DNA of 64,000 bases from Streptomyces sp. QL37 (GCF_002941025.1 NZ_PTJS01000001.1:2232001-2296000), one strand, 5' to 3'. Positions 35,371-43,933 are shown, numbered from the stretch's first letter. The notes: generated from the sequence alone by a model not told the origin. Program-made: numbers and translations.

Positions 35371-36363
35371 TCAGGCCGTGCCCGTTCGGAAGCGGCGCCG
35401 GTATTCGGTCGGTGTCGTGTCGAGTCGGCGGCGGAACGCCCTGACGAGGGTGTCGACGGTGCCGAATCCGCACGCGGACGCGACGCGTTCGAGGGTGGCG
35501 TCGGTGGATTCGAGCCGGCTGCGCGCCGCCTCGACACGGGCCGATTCGACGTAGGCGTGCGGAGTGGTGCCGAGTTCGGTCTTGAAGATCCGGGTGAGCT
35601 GCCGGTCACTGACGTGGGCGTGTTCGGCGAGGTCCGCGACGGTGAGCGGCTCGCCGAGGTTGCGCATGACGTGGTGGCGGAGGTCCTCGATACGCCGCGT
35701 GGCGGACAACTGCTCCAGGGGAACGCTGAACTGGCTCTGTCCGCTCGGCCGCTTCAGGTACATCACGAGTTGGCGCGCGACACTCAACGCGATGGCTTCG
35801 CCGAGGTCGTCGGCGATGAGGGCGAGTGACAGATCGAGGCAGGCGCTGATTCCCGCGCCGGTCCACACGTCACCCTCGCGGATGAAGATCGGATCGGCGT
35901 CGACCTCGACGGCCGGGTGGTCGGCGGCGAGCTGCTGCGCGGTCGACCAGTGGGTGGTCGCGCGCTTTCCGTCGAGCAGACCGGCGGCCGCCAGGATGTG
36001 CGCTCCGACGCAGACGGAGGTGACCCTCCGGGTGCGGTCGGCGAGTTGCTTCACCCGCGCCACCACGTCGGGGTCGGTGAGCGGGTGCACGCGGCGACGG
36101 CTGTCGATCTCGACCGCGCCGGGCACGATGAGGGTGTCGATGCGCTTCGTGGACAGCTCGTCGAAGGTGACGTCGGGGAGGACGCGCACCCCGGCGCCGG
36201 TGGTGACCGGGTCCACGGTCTCGGCGGCGAGGAGTACGTCGTAGCCCGCCGCTTCGTCCGACTCGCGTCGCGCGAGGGAGAACACCTCCGGGGGGCCGGT
36301 GACGTCGAGCAGGTCGACGCCGGCGAAGAGGACGATGACGATCAGTCGTCCGACGGTGCTCAT
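35371..36363 (-). CDS. GlxA-type transcriptional regulator (DJ-1/PfpI domain plus AraC HTH)
   Basis: A 330-residue protein. Residues 5-180 are a DJ-1/PfpI-like domain: IVIVLFAGVDLLDVTGPPEV and VTSVCVGAHILAAAGLL, with the nucleophile-elbow cysteine in SVCVGA. Residues 225-325 hold two AraC HTHs: LTVADLAEHAHVSDRQLTRI and LERVASACGFGTVDTLVRAF. Such regulators control catabolic genes, and the DJ-1 part may bind a ligand rather than catalyse. It is divergent from an isochorismatase-like hydrolase 145 bp away, its probable target. The ATG at 36363 is supported by the immediate beta-strand. Confidence 0.92.
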   Translation of the reverse strand: MSTVGRLIVIVLFAGVDLLDVTGPPEVFSLARRESDEAAGYDVLLAAETVDPVTTGAGVRVLPDVTFDELSTKRIDTLIVPGAVEIDSRRRVHPLTDPDVVARVKQLADRTRRVTSVCVGAHILAAAGLLDGKRATTHWSTAQQLAADHPAVEVDADPIFIREGDVWTGAGISACLDLSLALIADDLGEAIALSVARQLVMYLKRPSGQSQFSVPLEQLSATRRIEDLRHHVMRNLGEPLTVADLAEHAHVSDRQLTRIFKTELGTTPHAYVESARVEAARSRLESTDATLERVASACGFGTVDTLVRAFRRRLDTTPTEYRRRFRTGTA

Positions 36364-36508
36364 GGGACCCCCGGGGCAGAAGAAGCCGATGTCGGTTTCT
36401 GCAGGTTAGACGACATTGCCGACACCCCGGTGATGGCCATAGCGTCATAGGCGCAGGTCATCGCACCGGTGAGCTGCTCTCCGACACTCGATTCCCAGGT
36501 GGTTCCCC

Positions 36509-37099
36509 ATGCCCAGAACGACGCTGCGCCGGCTCAACGGCCTCGACGACACCCCCGCGAAGCTCGCCGGATCGACCCTGGTCCTCATCGACTACCAGAA
36601 CACTTACACGACCGGCGTGATGGAGCTGGACGGCTGGCAGGCCGCGCTCGACGCCGCCGCCGCGCTGCTGGCACGGGCCCGCCAGAAGGGCACGAAGGTC
36701 ATCCACGTCATCAACGACGGCGGCGAGGGCACCCCGTACGACGTCCGGGCCGAGATCGGCAGGATCCACCCCCAGGTCGCACCGGTCGACGGTGAGCCCG
36801 TCGTCGTGAAGCGGGCGCCGGACGCCTTCGTCGGTACGGACCTGGGCCGGCACGTCGACGAGGCGGGCAGCACCGATCTGGTCATCGCCGGTTTCATGAC
36901 GCACATGTGCGTGGCCTTCACCGCCCAGGGCGCCTTCCTGCGCGGCAACCGCCCCACTGTCGTGGCCGACGCCAGCGCCACCCGGGCACTGCCGGTCGCC
37001 GGTACCGAACTGGACGCCCACCAGGTGCACTACAGCGCGCTCGCCACCATCGCCGACCTGTACGGGGTCGTCGTGCCGTCACAGAAGGAGCTCACCTGA
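36509..37099 (+). CDS. Isochorismatase-family cysteine hydrolase
   Basis: A 196-residue cytosolic alpha/beta hydrolase. The catalytic triad is D28 (LVLIDYQN), K101 (VVVKRAPDAF) and C134 (THMCVAFTA), the standard D-K-C of nicotinamidase/isochorismatase-like amidases. FVGTDLGRHV and SATRALPVAG flank the active site. The substrate is unknown: an amide or a vinyl ether such as isochorismate. It is divergent from the GlxA-type regulator, suggesting control by it. Confidence 0.92.
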   Translation: MPRTTLRRLNGLDDTPAKLAGSTLVLIDYQNTYTTGVMELDGWQAALDAAAALLARARQKGTKVIHVINDGGEGTPYDVRAEIGRIHPQVAPVDGEPVVVKRAPDAFVGTDLGRHVDEAGSTDLVIAGFMTHMCVAFTAQGAFLRGNRPTVVADASATRALPVAGTELDAHQVHYSALATIADLYGVVVPSQKELT

Positions 37100-37141
37100 G
37101 GCGGCCGCCCCGGCCTCCTGCCACCGCTCCACCCGCCGAAA

Positions 37142-37178
37142 ATAGTAGCCATGGACATAGTAGCCAAGTACTCTATTC
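37142..37178. promoter_or_regulatory. Operator/promoter candidate of the MarR gene
   Basis: ATAGTAGCCA occurs at 37142-37151 and 37157-37166 (15-bp period). The second copy pairs partly with TACTCTAT further on. TACTCTATTC also resembles a -10 box. Together this suggests an autoregulatory site just before the ATG at 37182. Confidence 0.45.
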
Positions 37179-37181
37179 GGC

Positions 37182-37676
37182 ATGAGCAATGGTTCGCCGG
37201 GCCCCACACCCGGATTCCTGGTGTGGCGGCTCGCCAACAAGTGGCGTGTCGCGGTCGATCGCGCGGTGGCGCCGCTGGGCCTCACCCACGCCCAGTACGC
37301 CGTGGCCGCGTCACTGCACGGCATGCAACGCGCAGGCGAGCGGCCCAGTCAGCGCCGGCTCGCCGACCACACCGGCCTGGAGGCGCTGTACGTCTCGAAG
37401 CTCGCGCGCGCCCTGGAGTCCGCGGGGCTGATCGAGCGCACCCGCGATCCCCGCGACCCGCGCGCCGTACAGCTCGCCCTCACCGAGCAGGGCCAGGCCG
37501 TCGCGCAGCGGGCGATCGTGGTGGTCCAGGAACTGCTCGAACAGTTGCTGGAGCCGCTCGGCGGCCTCGACGCCCCGCGGACGCACGCGTTCACCGACGA
37601 GCTGATGACCCTGCTCGCTGTACCCATCGCTCCATCCGTACCGAACGACGAGAGCACTCAGGGGGCAACACCATGA
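37182..37676 (+). CDS. MarR-family transcriptional regulator
   Basis: A 164-residue winged-helix dimer protein. THAQYAVAASLHGMQRAGER, SQRRLADHTGLEALYVSKLA and RALESAGLIERTRDPRDPRA (wing) are the MarR DNA-binding core; LTEQGQAVAQRAIVVVQELL is the dimerisation helix. There are repeats and a palindrome directly upstream. The stop overlaps the next gene by 4 bp (ATGA), so the two are coupled. Confidence 0.92.
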   Translation: MSNGSPGPTPGFLVWRLANKWRVAVDRAVAPLGLTHAQYAVAASLHGMQRAGERPSQRRLADHTGLEALYVSKLARALESAGLIERTRDPRDPRAVQLALTEQGQAVAQRAIVVVQELLEQLLEPLGGLDAPRTHAFTDELMTLLAVPIAPSVPNDESTQGATP

Positions 37677-38125
37677 CCACTGCGTCCACCACCGGACCCG
37701 TAGCCGACGCCCGCACCCTCGGCCTGGCCCACTACGCCGCCCGCGGAGTCCTGGAGCACGTCCTGGCCCGGCACGGCGCGACGTTCCAGCAGCAGATCGT
37801 CCTGCGCGCCGCCATCACCGCCGACGCCCCGCAGACGCCGGACGATCTCGTCGCCCAGGTGCGGGGCTACCTCAAGGCGGATCCGGCCGGCATCCGAGCC
37901 ACCCTCGACGAACTGCTCGGCAGGCAACTGCTCGATACGGACGGCGCGCACCTTCGCCCCACGGACGCGGGGCGCGAGCTGCTCGCCGCAGTCGGCGCGG
38001 AGACCGCTCCCTTCAGCGCCCGTATCTGGGGCGGGATTCCCGCCGAGGACCTGGCCGCCGCAGGACGCGTCCTCGCCCTGGTGACAGAGCGCGCCGACGC
38101 GGAGCTCGCGGCGCTGACCGCCTGA
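37673..38125 (+). CDS. Winged-helix DNA-binding protein coupled to MarR
   Basis: A 150-residue helical protein. FQQQIVLRAAITADAPQTPD, DLVAQVRGYLKADPAGIRAT, LDELLGRQLLDTDGAHLRPT and DAGRELLAAVGAETAP form a MarR-like winged-helix arrangement, without the canonical long N-terminal helix pair. ATG 37673 overlaps the MarR stop. It could heterodimerise with or modulate the MarR protein (inference). No other target gene is adjacent on this strand. Confidence 0.7.
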   Translation: MTTASTTGPVADARTLGLAHYAARGVLEHVLARHGATFQQQIVLRAAITADAPQTPDDLVAQVRGYLKADPAGIRATLDELLGRQLLDTDGAHLRPTDAGRELLAAVGAETAPFSARIWGGIPAEDLAAAGRVLALVTERADAELAALTA

Positions 38126-38139
38126 CCTCGTGGTGACGC

Positions 38140-38511
38140 TCAGGGGCGGGGCATTGGCTGGCGCCAGTCGCCCAGCGTGGTGAGGAGGACCTGGCGCGCG
38201 AGACGGCGCATCTCGCCCCACGCCGGATCGGCAGAGAGCGCGTCGGCCCAGAGGCCGGTCCGGCAGGCGGCATCGATCTCACCGAGGCGACGCTCCATGG
38301 CCCGGAAGGAGCGCAGGTCCTGGGGCGCGAAGGCTCCACGCTCCGCGAGCCCTTCGGAGATCCGGCAGATGAGCTCCAGCTCGTCGACGACGTCCTTCGT
38401 CTCCAGCTCACGCTCACGCAGCCAGGCGAGCTGATCCGGGGCGTCGGCGGCGAGGAGCGCCATGAAGCGCAGCGTCCAGGTGCGCAGGTTCGCGTCGCCG
38501 AGGTCATTCAT
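38140..38511 (-). CDS. Hypothetical protein (123 aa)
   Basis: A soluble, acidic, helical protein: LRTWTLRFMALLAADAPDQL, AWLRERELETKDVVDELELI and LRSFRAMERRLGEIDAACRT. It resembles small proteins coded beside streptomycete accessory genes, with no catalytic motif. ATG 38511 begins 17 bp after the stop of the upstream gene, so both are probably one transcript. Function unknown. Confidence 0.6.
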   Translation of the reverse strand: MNDLGDANLRTWTLRFMALLAADAPDQLAWLRERELETKDVVDELELICRISEGLAERGAFAPQDLRSFRAMERRLGEIDAACRTGLWADALSADPAWGEMRRLARQVLLTTLGDWRQPMPRP

Positions 38512-38527
38512 CCGTGCTCCGTCATGG

Positions 38528-39004
38528 CTATCGGAGCGGTCCCTGCTCATCGATGAACGTGCTGGGCGTGGACAGGAACAGATCGGCACGCACCGGGCCG
38601 TAGGCGATGTTGAAGGTGTCCAGCCAGTACGACCAACCCCGGATCCCCATGGCGCTGCTGAAGCGGTAGTTGAGCTGCCAGCGCACCCACTGACCGGGGA
38701 CGAGCCGCACGGCCGGGGGCCGTCGGGGCCGGGGCGGCAGGCCGAACAACGGCTGGACCCGTGGGAGGACGCGCAGTCGGCCGTCGGCTTCCCGTAGCTG
38801 GACATCGACTGTGCTGCGGTCCGCCTGGGCATCGTGGGGTGCGAAACCGTCACACTCACGCATGCGGACCACGTGCGCGGAGGTGGCCGTCCCGGGAGGC
38901 GGGAGAGCGAATCCGACCGGGGCCGCGTTCCTGCGCGAGGCACTCTCCCCGCCCCGGGACTCCTTCGTCCAGGACGTCCGTATCCACTGGACGGTGATCT
39001 CCAT
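38528..39004 (-). CDS. Hypothetical protein (158 aa)
   Basis: The product has a polar, low-complexity first half and a more structured C-terminal half: VPGQWVRWQLNYRFSSAMGI, then RGWSYWLDTFNIAYGPVRAD, which is aromatic-rich. No signal peptide is evident. The ATG has GGGGGA upstream. It forms a two-gene unit with the following gene. I recognise no family. The aromatic YRFS...YWLDTFNIAYG stretch is the feature to use for homology searching. Confidence 0.55.
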   Translation of the reverse strand: MEITVQWIRTSWTKESRGGESASRRNAAPVGFALPPPGTATSAHVVRMRECDGFAPHDAQADRSTVDVQLREADGRLRVLPRVQPLFGLPPRPRRPPAVRLVPGQWVRWQLNYRFSSAMGIRGWSYWLDTFNIAYGPVRADLFLSTPSTFIDEQGPLR

Positions 39005-39053
39005 GGCATCCCCCGCCGAGTCGTCGAAGGGATCACCCTATGCGTCTCTCGGA

Positions 39054-39333
39054 TCAACGCCACCGTCCGGAGTCACATCCCCCGGACCGAGTCCCGCTGC
39101 TGTCGGCGGACGGCTCCTCGCTGAAGATCTCATCTGCTGTGGCGGCGACGAGCGCGCGCATCAACCAACGGTGCGAGAGTTCCGAGTCGCGGCAAGTGGT
39201 GATCCTCTCGCGAGTCGCGTCGGTGACATCGATACCGCGTGCGCCGAGAATGATCAGGATGTTCTCTACGCGACCTTCAGCACGCCCTTGCTCACGCCCT
39301 TCTTCCCGGATCTCCTCGCAGAGAGGCCGACCA
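39054..39333 (-). pseudogene. C-terminal remnant of an Rpn-type putative nuclease/transposase gene
   Basis: Reading the minus strand from about 39333 to the TGA at 39054-39056 gives EEIREEGREQGRAEGRVENI, then LIILGARGIDVTDATRERIT and SHRWLMRALVAATADEIF. This is the repetitive E/R/G linker and C-terminal tail of the Rpn/PD-(D/E)XK family hypothetical proteins common in Streptomyces. There is no start codon or catalytic N-terminal domain, and upstream lies the terminator and end of the next gene. The gene was probably truncated by deletion. Confidence 0.6.
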
Positions 39334-39338
39334 CTGTG

Positions 39339-39372
39339 GCCACCGGGTCGCGGGTTCTCGCGACCCGGTGGC
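39339..39372 (-). terminator. Terminator after the ATPase gene
   Basis: A perfect 14-bp stem (39339-39352 with 39359-39372) with loop GGTTCT, 5 bp beyond the 3' end of the minus-strand ATPase gene. Confidence 0.85.
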
Positions 39373-39377
39373 GATGG

Positions 39378-39815
39378 TCACCGCCCGAGGTCGATCTCGG
39401 CCCAGACGGTCTTTCGCGGCACGGGCCCGACGTCGATGCCCCAGCGGTCAGCGAACGCCCCGACGATCAGCAGGCCGCGCCCCGACTCCGCTGCGTCAGC
39501 GGGCATTTCGACGGCTCCGGGTGCCGGAGGAAGCCGATCACCCAGGGTGTCGGTCACCTCGATACGGAGGAGCGCCTCGCGGTGGACCGCGAGCCCCAGC
39601 CTGAAGTCCCGGCCCGGCACGCGACCGTGCACGGCAGCGTTGGCGGCCAGTTCAGCCACGATGTTCGCCGCCGGCTCCGTGGCCAGCCCCCAGTCGCCCA
39701 GCTGCGCCGTGGCCAGCAGGCGGGCGAGCCTGGCGCCACGGCGGGTGGGAGAGAGCAGCACGGTGAACTCCCGTGTCTGAGCGGAATGTTCGGTTCGAGT
39801 GATTTCTTGGGTCAC
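39378..39815 (-). CDS. RsbW-like HATPase-domain regulatory protein
   Basis: A 145-residue ATP-binding protein of the anti-sigma-factor/serine kinase type. AANIVAELAANAAVHGRVPG is the N box, EVTDTLGDRLPPAPG the G1-like segment and SGRGLLIVGAFADRWGID the G2 box. It lacks a histidine kinase dimerisation domain. It is divergent from an XRE regulator followed by a DUF397 gene, a recurrent Streptomyces arrangement (abaA-like) linked to development and antibiotic control. Its partner is probably encoded next door (inference). Confidence 0.85.
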   Translation of the reverse strand: MTQEITRTEHSAQTREFTVLLSPTRRGARLARLLATAQLGDWGLATEPAANIVAELAANAAVHGRVPGRDFRLGLAVHREALLRIEVTDTLGDRLPPAPGAVEMPADAAESGRGLLIVGAFADRWGIDVGPVPRKTVWAEIDLGR

Positions 39816-39980
39816 GTCACTCAGCGTGGCCGTTTTCGCTTACCGTGAGGAGTGGCAGCACGGTTACGTACGGTGATTGTCCAGTCCTTGTCCAGTGCTG
39901 TCCCGGCTGTCCGGGGTGACGCGCAGGGGACGACAGAGGTTGGTGCGAGAACGGCAGACGCGTCGGGAAGCGGGGCACGG

Positions 39981-40859
39981 GTGAGCGTGGATGAGACGGG
40001 TACGGAACGCCGGGGCGGCGAGCTAGACGACCACGGATGGGACGTCGATCCCGACGACGAGCCGGGCGCGGCCCTGGTCGCCTCCGTGGGCCGTCAGATC
40101 AAGGCGTGGCGGGAGTCGGCGGGGATGCGGGCCGGTGAGTTCGGTGCCGCGATCGGATACGGCGAGGATCTCGTCTACAAGGTGAAGGGCGGGCGCCGCA
40201 TCCCCCGTCCGGAGTTTCTGGACAGGGCGGACGAGGTGCTGGGGGCGGGCGGCAAACTCGCCATGTTGAAGCGGGAGTTGGCGGAGGTCCGGTATCCGAA
40301 AAAGGTACGGGATCTGGCGAAGCTGGAAGCCAGGACCATCGAGCTGGAGGCGTACCACCACCACAACATCAACGGGTTGTTGCAGACCGAGGAGCACATG
40401 AGAGCCCTGTTCACCTCGTGGTTGCCGGCCTATACGCAGGACGAGATGGAGCGGGTGGTGGCCGCTCGCTTGGCTCGACGCTCCATCTTCGACCGGACCC
40501 CCGCACCATCGCTGAGCTTCGTCCAGGAAGAGGTGACACTACGCCGCCCAGTCGGAGGCACAATGGCTCTACGCCGCCAGCTCGAACGCCTCTTGGAGCT
40601 GGGGCGGTTGCGGAACGTGGCAATCCAGGTGATGCCCACACATCGGGAAGAGCATCCTGGGACGGGTGGGTTGATCGAGGTGCTGAGATTTCCCGACGGC
40701 AGCGCGGTGGGCCGTTCCGAGGGAGCGTTCAGCGGACGTCCGGTCTCCGATCCGAAGCAACTCAGAATCCTTGGACTGCGCTATGGCATGATCCGAGCGC
40801 AGGCTCTTACGCCACGTGAGTCACTGGCCTTCATTGAGCAACTGCTGGGAGAGACATGA
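39981..40859 (+). CDS. XRE-family regulator with DUF5753 (Scr1-like)
   Basis: A 292-residue protein from GTG 39981. HTH: VGRQIKAWRESAGMRAGEFG and AIGYGEDLVYKVKGGRRIPR. The C-terminal DUF5753 region includes LEARTIELEAYHHHNINGLL, QTEEHMRALFTSWLP, VAIQ, VMPTHREEHPGTGG and RILGLRYGMIRAQALTPRES. The start is uncertain, since the frame is open to 39852; the chosen GTG follows a G-rich box and cuts off a low-complexity lead. The stop overlaps the DUF397 gene by 4 bp (ATGA). Such XRE-DUF397 pairs have been compared with toxin-antitoxin-like and developmental switches. Confidence 0.88.
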   Translation: MSVDETGTERRGGELDDHGWDVDPDDEPGAALVASVGRQIKAWRESAGMRAGEFGAAIGYGEDLVYKVKGGRRIPRPEFLDRADEVLGAGGKLAMLKRELAEVRYPKKVRDLAKLEARTIELEAYHHHNINGLLQTEEHMRALFTSWLPAYTQDEMERVVAARLARRSIFDRTPAPSLSFVQEEVTLRRPVGGTMALRRQLERLLELGRLRNVAIQVMPTHREEHPGTGGLIEVLRFPDGSAVGRSEGAFSGRPVSDPKQLRILGLRYGMIRAQALTPRESLAFIEQLLGET

Positions 40860-41065
40860 TCCACAAGGCCTCTGCAGGGGAAGCCACGGAGTTGGAGTGG
40901 CTCAGAAGCAGCTACAGCAGCAGTGGCGACGGCAACGACTGCGTCGAGGTGGCAACCGCACCGCGCACCGTGCACATCCGCGACTCCAAAAATCTGCCCG
41001 GCCCCCGCCTCCGCTTCACCGCTACCCCATGGCAAGCGTTCGTGGCGTACGCCTCCGGGAGCTGA
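40856..41065 (+). CDS. DUF397 family small protein
   Basis: A 69-residue protein with the full DUF397 pattern: LEWLRSSYSSSGDGNDCVEV, then VHIRDSKNL and TPWQAFVAYASGS. It is translationally coupled to the upstream XRE gene by an ATGA overlap. In Streptomyces this family is usually the downstream partner of an XRE/DUF5753 protein, often with an HATPase gene nearby as here. The mechanism is not established from sequence. Confidence 0.93.
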   Translation: MIHKASAGEATELEWLRSSYSSSGDGNDCVEVATAPRTVHIRDSKNLPGPRLRFTATPWQAFVAYASGS

Positions 41066-41070
41066 GTACC

Positions 41071-42150
41071 CTACGGCGTGCCGGGCAGCCATACCGTGAC
41101 GGCCAGCCCGCCGGTGGGGCGGGGGGCAAGGTCGAGGGTCCCGTCGTGGGCGCGGACGATGCTGTGCGCGATGGCCAGGCCGAGGCCCGCGCCGACGTGG
41201 TCGTCGGTGCGTACGCGTTCCGTTCCGCGCTGGAAGGGTTCGGTGAGGGTCTGTACCAGTTCCGGCGGAAGCCGACGGCCCGTGTTCTCGACCCGCAGCA
41301 CGCTCGTGTCGCCGTGCGCTTCGGTGCGGACCGTCACGGTGCCGCCGATGGGCAGGTTGTGGACGACGGCGTTCTGGACGAGGTTCGTCACCATCCGCAG
41401 CAGAAGCTCCGGGGAGCCGCTGGTGCGTGCCGCTCCCCCGGTGACGTCCAGCGTGATCCGGCGGTGTTCGGCGAGGGGGAGCAGGGTCTCCGCGGCTTCT
41501 TCGGCGGTGAGGGAGAGGTCGACGCTCTCGCGGGTGAAGTTTCCGCGGTCGCTGCGGCCGAGCAGCAGCAGGGCCTCGGTGAGGTCGATCGCACGCGTAT
41601 TGACGGCCTGCAGGCGTTCGAGGAGTTCGCCCCGGTCCCGGGTGGGATCCCTGCGGGCGACGTCGAGCAGCGCCTGCGAGACGGCCAGCGGGGTGCGCAG
41701 TTCGTGGGAGGCGTTCGCGGCGAACCGCTGCTGCTCGGCGACGTGCGATTCGAGCTGTTCGAGCATGGTGTCGAACGTGTCGGCGAGTTCACGGAATTCG
41801 TCCTGACGGCCTTCCATGCGGATCCGGTGGGACAGTGACCCGTCCCCGGCCAGCCGCGCCGCGGCGGTGATCCGGGTGAGGGGTGCGAGCATCCGGCCGG
41901 CGAGAACCCATCCGCCGACCAGGCCGATCACGAGCAGGATGCCCAGGGCCGCGGCCGCGGCGGGGGCGAACATGCGCACGAGGAGGTAGCGGTTGGGCGA
42001 GATCCCGAGGAGTCCCTGGGAGTTGTCGGGGACGTAGCGCAGCAGGAACACCCAGACCACGGCGAGCAGGAGCGCGCCGGCGACGGCGAGGAACCCGGCG
42101 TAGCTGAGGGTCAGTTTCAGCCGGGCGCTGAGACCGGGGCGTCTACGCAT
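41071..42150 (-). CDS. Sensor histidine kinase (OmpR-system partner)
   Basis: A 359-residue membrane kinase. Two membrane helices (about 14-38 and 62-83) flank a short extracytoplasmic loop (DNSQGLLGISPNR). A HAMP linker follows, then HisKA with phosphoacceptor H149 (NASHELRTPLAVS), N box TNLVQNAVVHN and G boxes VGAGLGLAIAHSIVRAHDG. ATG 42150 overlaps the response regulator stop by 8 bp. The small loop suggests sensing in or near the membrane. It converges with DUF397 5 bp away. Confidence 0.92.
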   Translation of the reverse strand: MRRRPGLSARLKLTLSYAGFLAVAGALLLAVVWVFLLRYVPDNSQGLLGISPNRYLLVRMFAPAAAAALGILLVIGLVGGWVLAGRMLAPLTRITAAARLAGDGSLSHRIRMEGRQDEFRELADTFDTMLEQLESHVAEQQRFAANASHELRTPLAVSQALLDVARRDPTRDRGELLERLQAVNTRAIDLTEALLLLGRSDRGNFTRESVDLSLTAEEAAETLLPLAEHRRITLDVTGGAARTSGSPELLLRMVTNLVQNAVVHNLPIGGTVTVRTEAHGDTSVLRVENTGRRLPPELVQTLTEPFQRGTERVRTDDHVGAGLGLAIAHSIVRAHDGTLDLAPRPTGGLAVTVWLPGTP

Positions 42151-42838
42151 GCGGACTGCCGGGGGCGATGCTGGCCGTACCGGTGTCGATCCGGTAGCCG
42201 ACGCCGGGCACCGTCGAGATGATCCCCGGTTCGCCGAGCCGTTTGCGCAGTGCGGAGACGGTGATGCGGACGGCGTTGGTGAAGGGGTCGGTGTTCTCGT
42301 CCCAGGCCCGTTCCAGCAGCTCCTCGGCGCTGACGACCCCGCCCTCAGCGGCGACGAGGACCTCCAGCACGGCGAACTGTTTGCGGGTGAGCGCCACGTA
42401 GCGTCCGTCGCGGAAGACCTCACGGCGGAAGGGGTCAAGCCGCAGCCCCCCGATCTCGCGGACCGGGGGCCGGGCGTACGCGCGTCTGCGGTCGAGTGCC
42501 CTCAGCCGGAGGACGAGCTCCCGCAGCTCGAACGGTTTGGTGAGGTAGTCGTCGGCGCCGAGCTCGAAACCGGAGGCCTTGTCGTCGATCCGGTCGGCGG
42601 CGGTGAGCATGAGGATCGGGATGCCGCTGCCCGAGGCCACGATGCGCCGGGCGACCTCGTCGCCGGAGGGGCCGGGGATGTCGCGGTCGAGCACCGCGAG
42701 ATCGTACGAGTGGACGCCGAGCAGTTCCAGGGCGGAGTCACCGTCACCGGCGATGTCGGCGGCGATCGCCTCCAGCCTCAGCCCGTCACGGACGGCTTCC
42801 GCCAGGTAGGGCTCGTCCTCCACGATCAGTACGCGCAT
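42143..42838 (-). CDS. OmpR-family response regulator
   Basis: A 231-residue protein. The receiver has VEDEP, phosphoacceptor D51 (YDLAVLDRDIPGPSGDEV) and the lysine in YLTKPFELREL. The C-terminal winged helix has LTRKQFAVLEVLVAAEGGVV, NAVRITVSALRKRLG and TVPGVGYRID. It is the first gene of the operon with the kinase. A VanZ family gene follows on the same strand upstream (42917), so this system may relate to the cell envelope, but that is only context. Confidence 0.95.
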   Translation of the reverse strand: MRVLIVEDEPYLAEAVRDGLRLEAIAADIAGDGDSALELLGVHSYDLAVLDRDIPGPSGDEVARRIVASGSGIPILMLTAADRIDDKASGFELGADDYLTKPFELRELVLRLRALDRRRAYARPPVREIGGLRLDPFRREVFRDGRYVALTRKQFAVLEVLVAAEGGVVSAEELLERAWDENTDPFTNAVRITVSALRKRLGEPGIISTVPGVGYRIDTGTASIAPGSPHA

Positions 42839-42916
42839 GTCCGAAGCCTAGGCAACACACCGTATCGCCGACGTATGCGAGGAGGTGCGCAGGAGGTGCG
42901 CACACCGGAAGCGTGG

Positions 42917-43627
42917 TCAACCCGCCCGGGCGGCCGTCGGCACGGGGCGGGGGCGGTCCGTCGGTGCTTCCGCCGCGGTGCGCCACCAGCGGCGCGACGC
43001 CAGTCCGGCCAGCACGGCGCCGGTGGCGTTGACGAGTACGTCGTCCACGGAGGACACGCGGTCCAGCCGCAGCACGTACTGCGCGGTTTCGACGAGGACC
43101 GAGCAGCCCGCCCCGAGCGCCAGGATCCGCGGGAGGGACGCCAGTGCGGCGAAGCGCATCGGCGCGAAGAATCCCAGCGAGGCGAGGACCAGCAGGTTGC
43201 CGACGATCCCGCCCGGACCCATCGTGACCAGGTCACGCAGGGGAACCAGGCTCGTCCGGCCGGGGACGACGCCGGCTCCGGCGCCCGGCATCATGGTCAG
43301 CCAGACGAACGGCACCGTCCCGTGGACCATGCCGACCTCGGCCAGCGACATCCGCCACGCGGACGTGCCGTCGGCTCCACTCCGAAGCCGTGCCAGAGCC
43401 CGGACCGCGAGCACGGAGAGCGGCAGCGCGACCAGCGTCATGAGCACCACTCCGTTGAACGTGTCGAAGCAACCGTGCCACCGCCCGGCCATGCACGTCG
43501 GGGCGGACATCATGAGCGGCCGACGCACGACGAACAGGGCACTCGCCAGGCCGAGGGCCGCCAGACCCAGGAGCACGATCGTGCGCATGCGTCGGGGCGG
43601 TGCCGGCGGGGATGCGTTGTCGTTCAT
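42917..43627 (-). CDS. VanZ-family membrane protein
   Basis: A 236-residue protein with about five membrane segments. GIVGNLLVLASLGFFAPMRF, the acidic ETAQYVLRLDRVSSVDDVLVN and ATGAVLAGLASRRWW form the classic VanZ C-terminal signature (E-x2-Q...R-x-x-x-x-D-D-x-x-x-N-x-x-G). VanZ confers low teicoplanin resistance in enterococci, but most homologues have no known role. The start is taken at ATG 43627; ATG 43636 is also possible. It lies 78 bp upstream of the response regulator on the same strand. Confidence 0.88.
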   Translation of the reverse strand: MNDNASPPAPPRRMRTIVLLGLAALGLASALFVVRRPLMMSAPTCMAGRWHGCFDTFNGVVLMTLVALPLSVLAVRALARLRSGADGTSAWRMSLAEVGMVHGTVPFVWLTMMPGAGAGVVPGRTSLVPLRDLVTMGPGGIVGNLLVLASLGFFAPMRFAALASLPRILALGAGCSVLVETAQYVLRLDRVSSVDDVLVNATGAVLAGLASRRWWRTAAEAPTDRPRPVPTAARAG

Positions 43628-43723
43628 GACCCCCATTGGAGCGGGAGGACCGTCGCGCGGGCGTATGCGGTTCTCGATACGTCCGCGATATGCGCCGGCT
43701 CCCGGAAACCGGGGGAACGCGAA

Positions 43724-43751
43724 GGGCCGGGTCCCCCTCCGGACCCGGCCC
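43724..43751 (-). terminator. Duplicated hairpin terminator (left copy)
   Basis: An 11-bp stem (43724-43734 with 43741-43751) with loop CCCTCC. It is part of the left copy of the repeat that also occurs after the intact lacI gene. Confidence 0.75.
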
Positions 43752-43933
43752 CGTCTTCCGCGCCCGTTCAGGCGGCGCGTGCCGCCGCGGCGGACCCTCG
43801 GACCACCAGCTCCGGCTGGAACACGTACTCCGTGCGCTGCACGGGACTTCCCGCGATCTCCTCCAGCAGCGCGCCGACCGCCGCCATCGCCTGCACCGGC
43901 TGGCGCACGGTGGTCAGCGGCGGGTCCGTGAAC
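43725..43933. repeat. Left direct repeat (copy of a lacI 3' end)
   Basis: About 209 bp are nearly identical, in the same orientation, to 47601-47817. Differences are a 1-bp C indel in the terminator loop, single mismatches at TCTTCCGC/TCTTCCTC and GCGGCGG/GCGGTGG, and a 6-bp deletion (two Ala codons). Similarity stops at about 43933. Confidence 0.9.
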
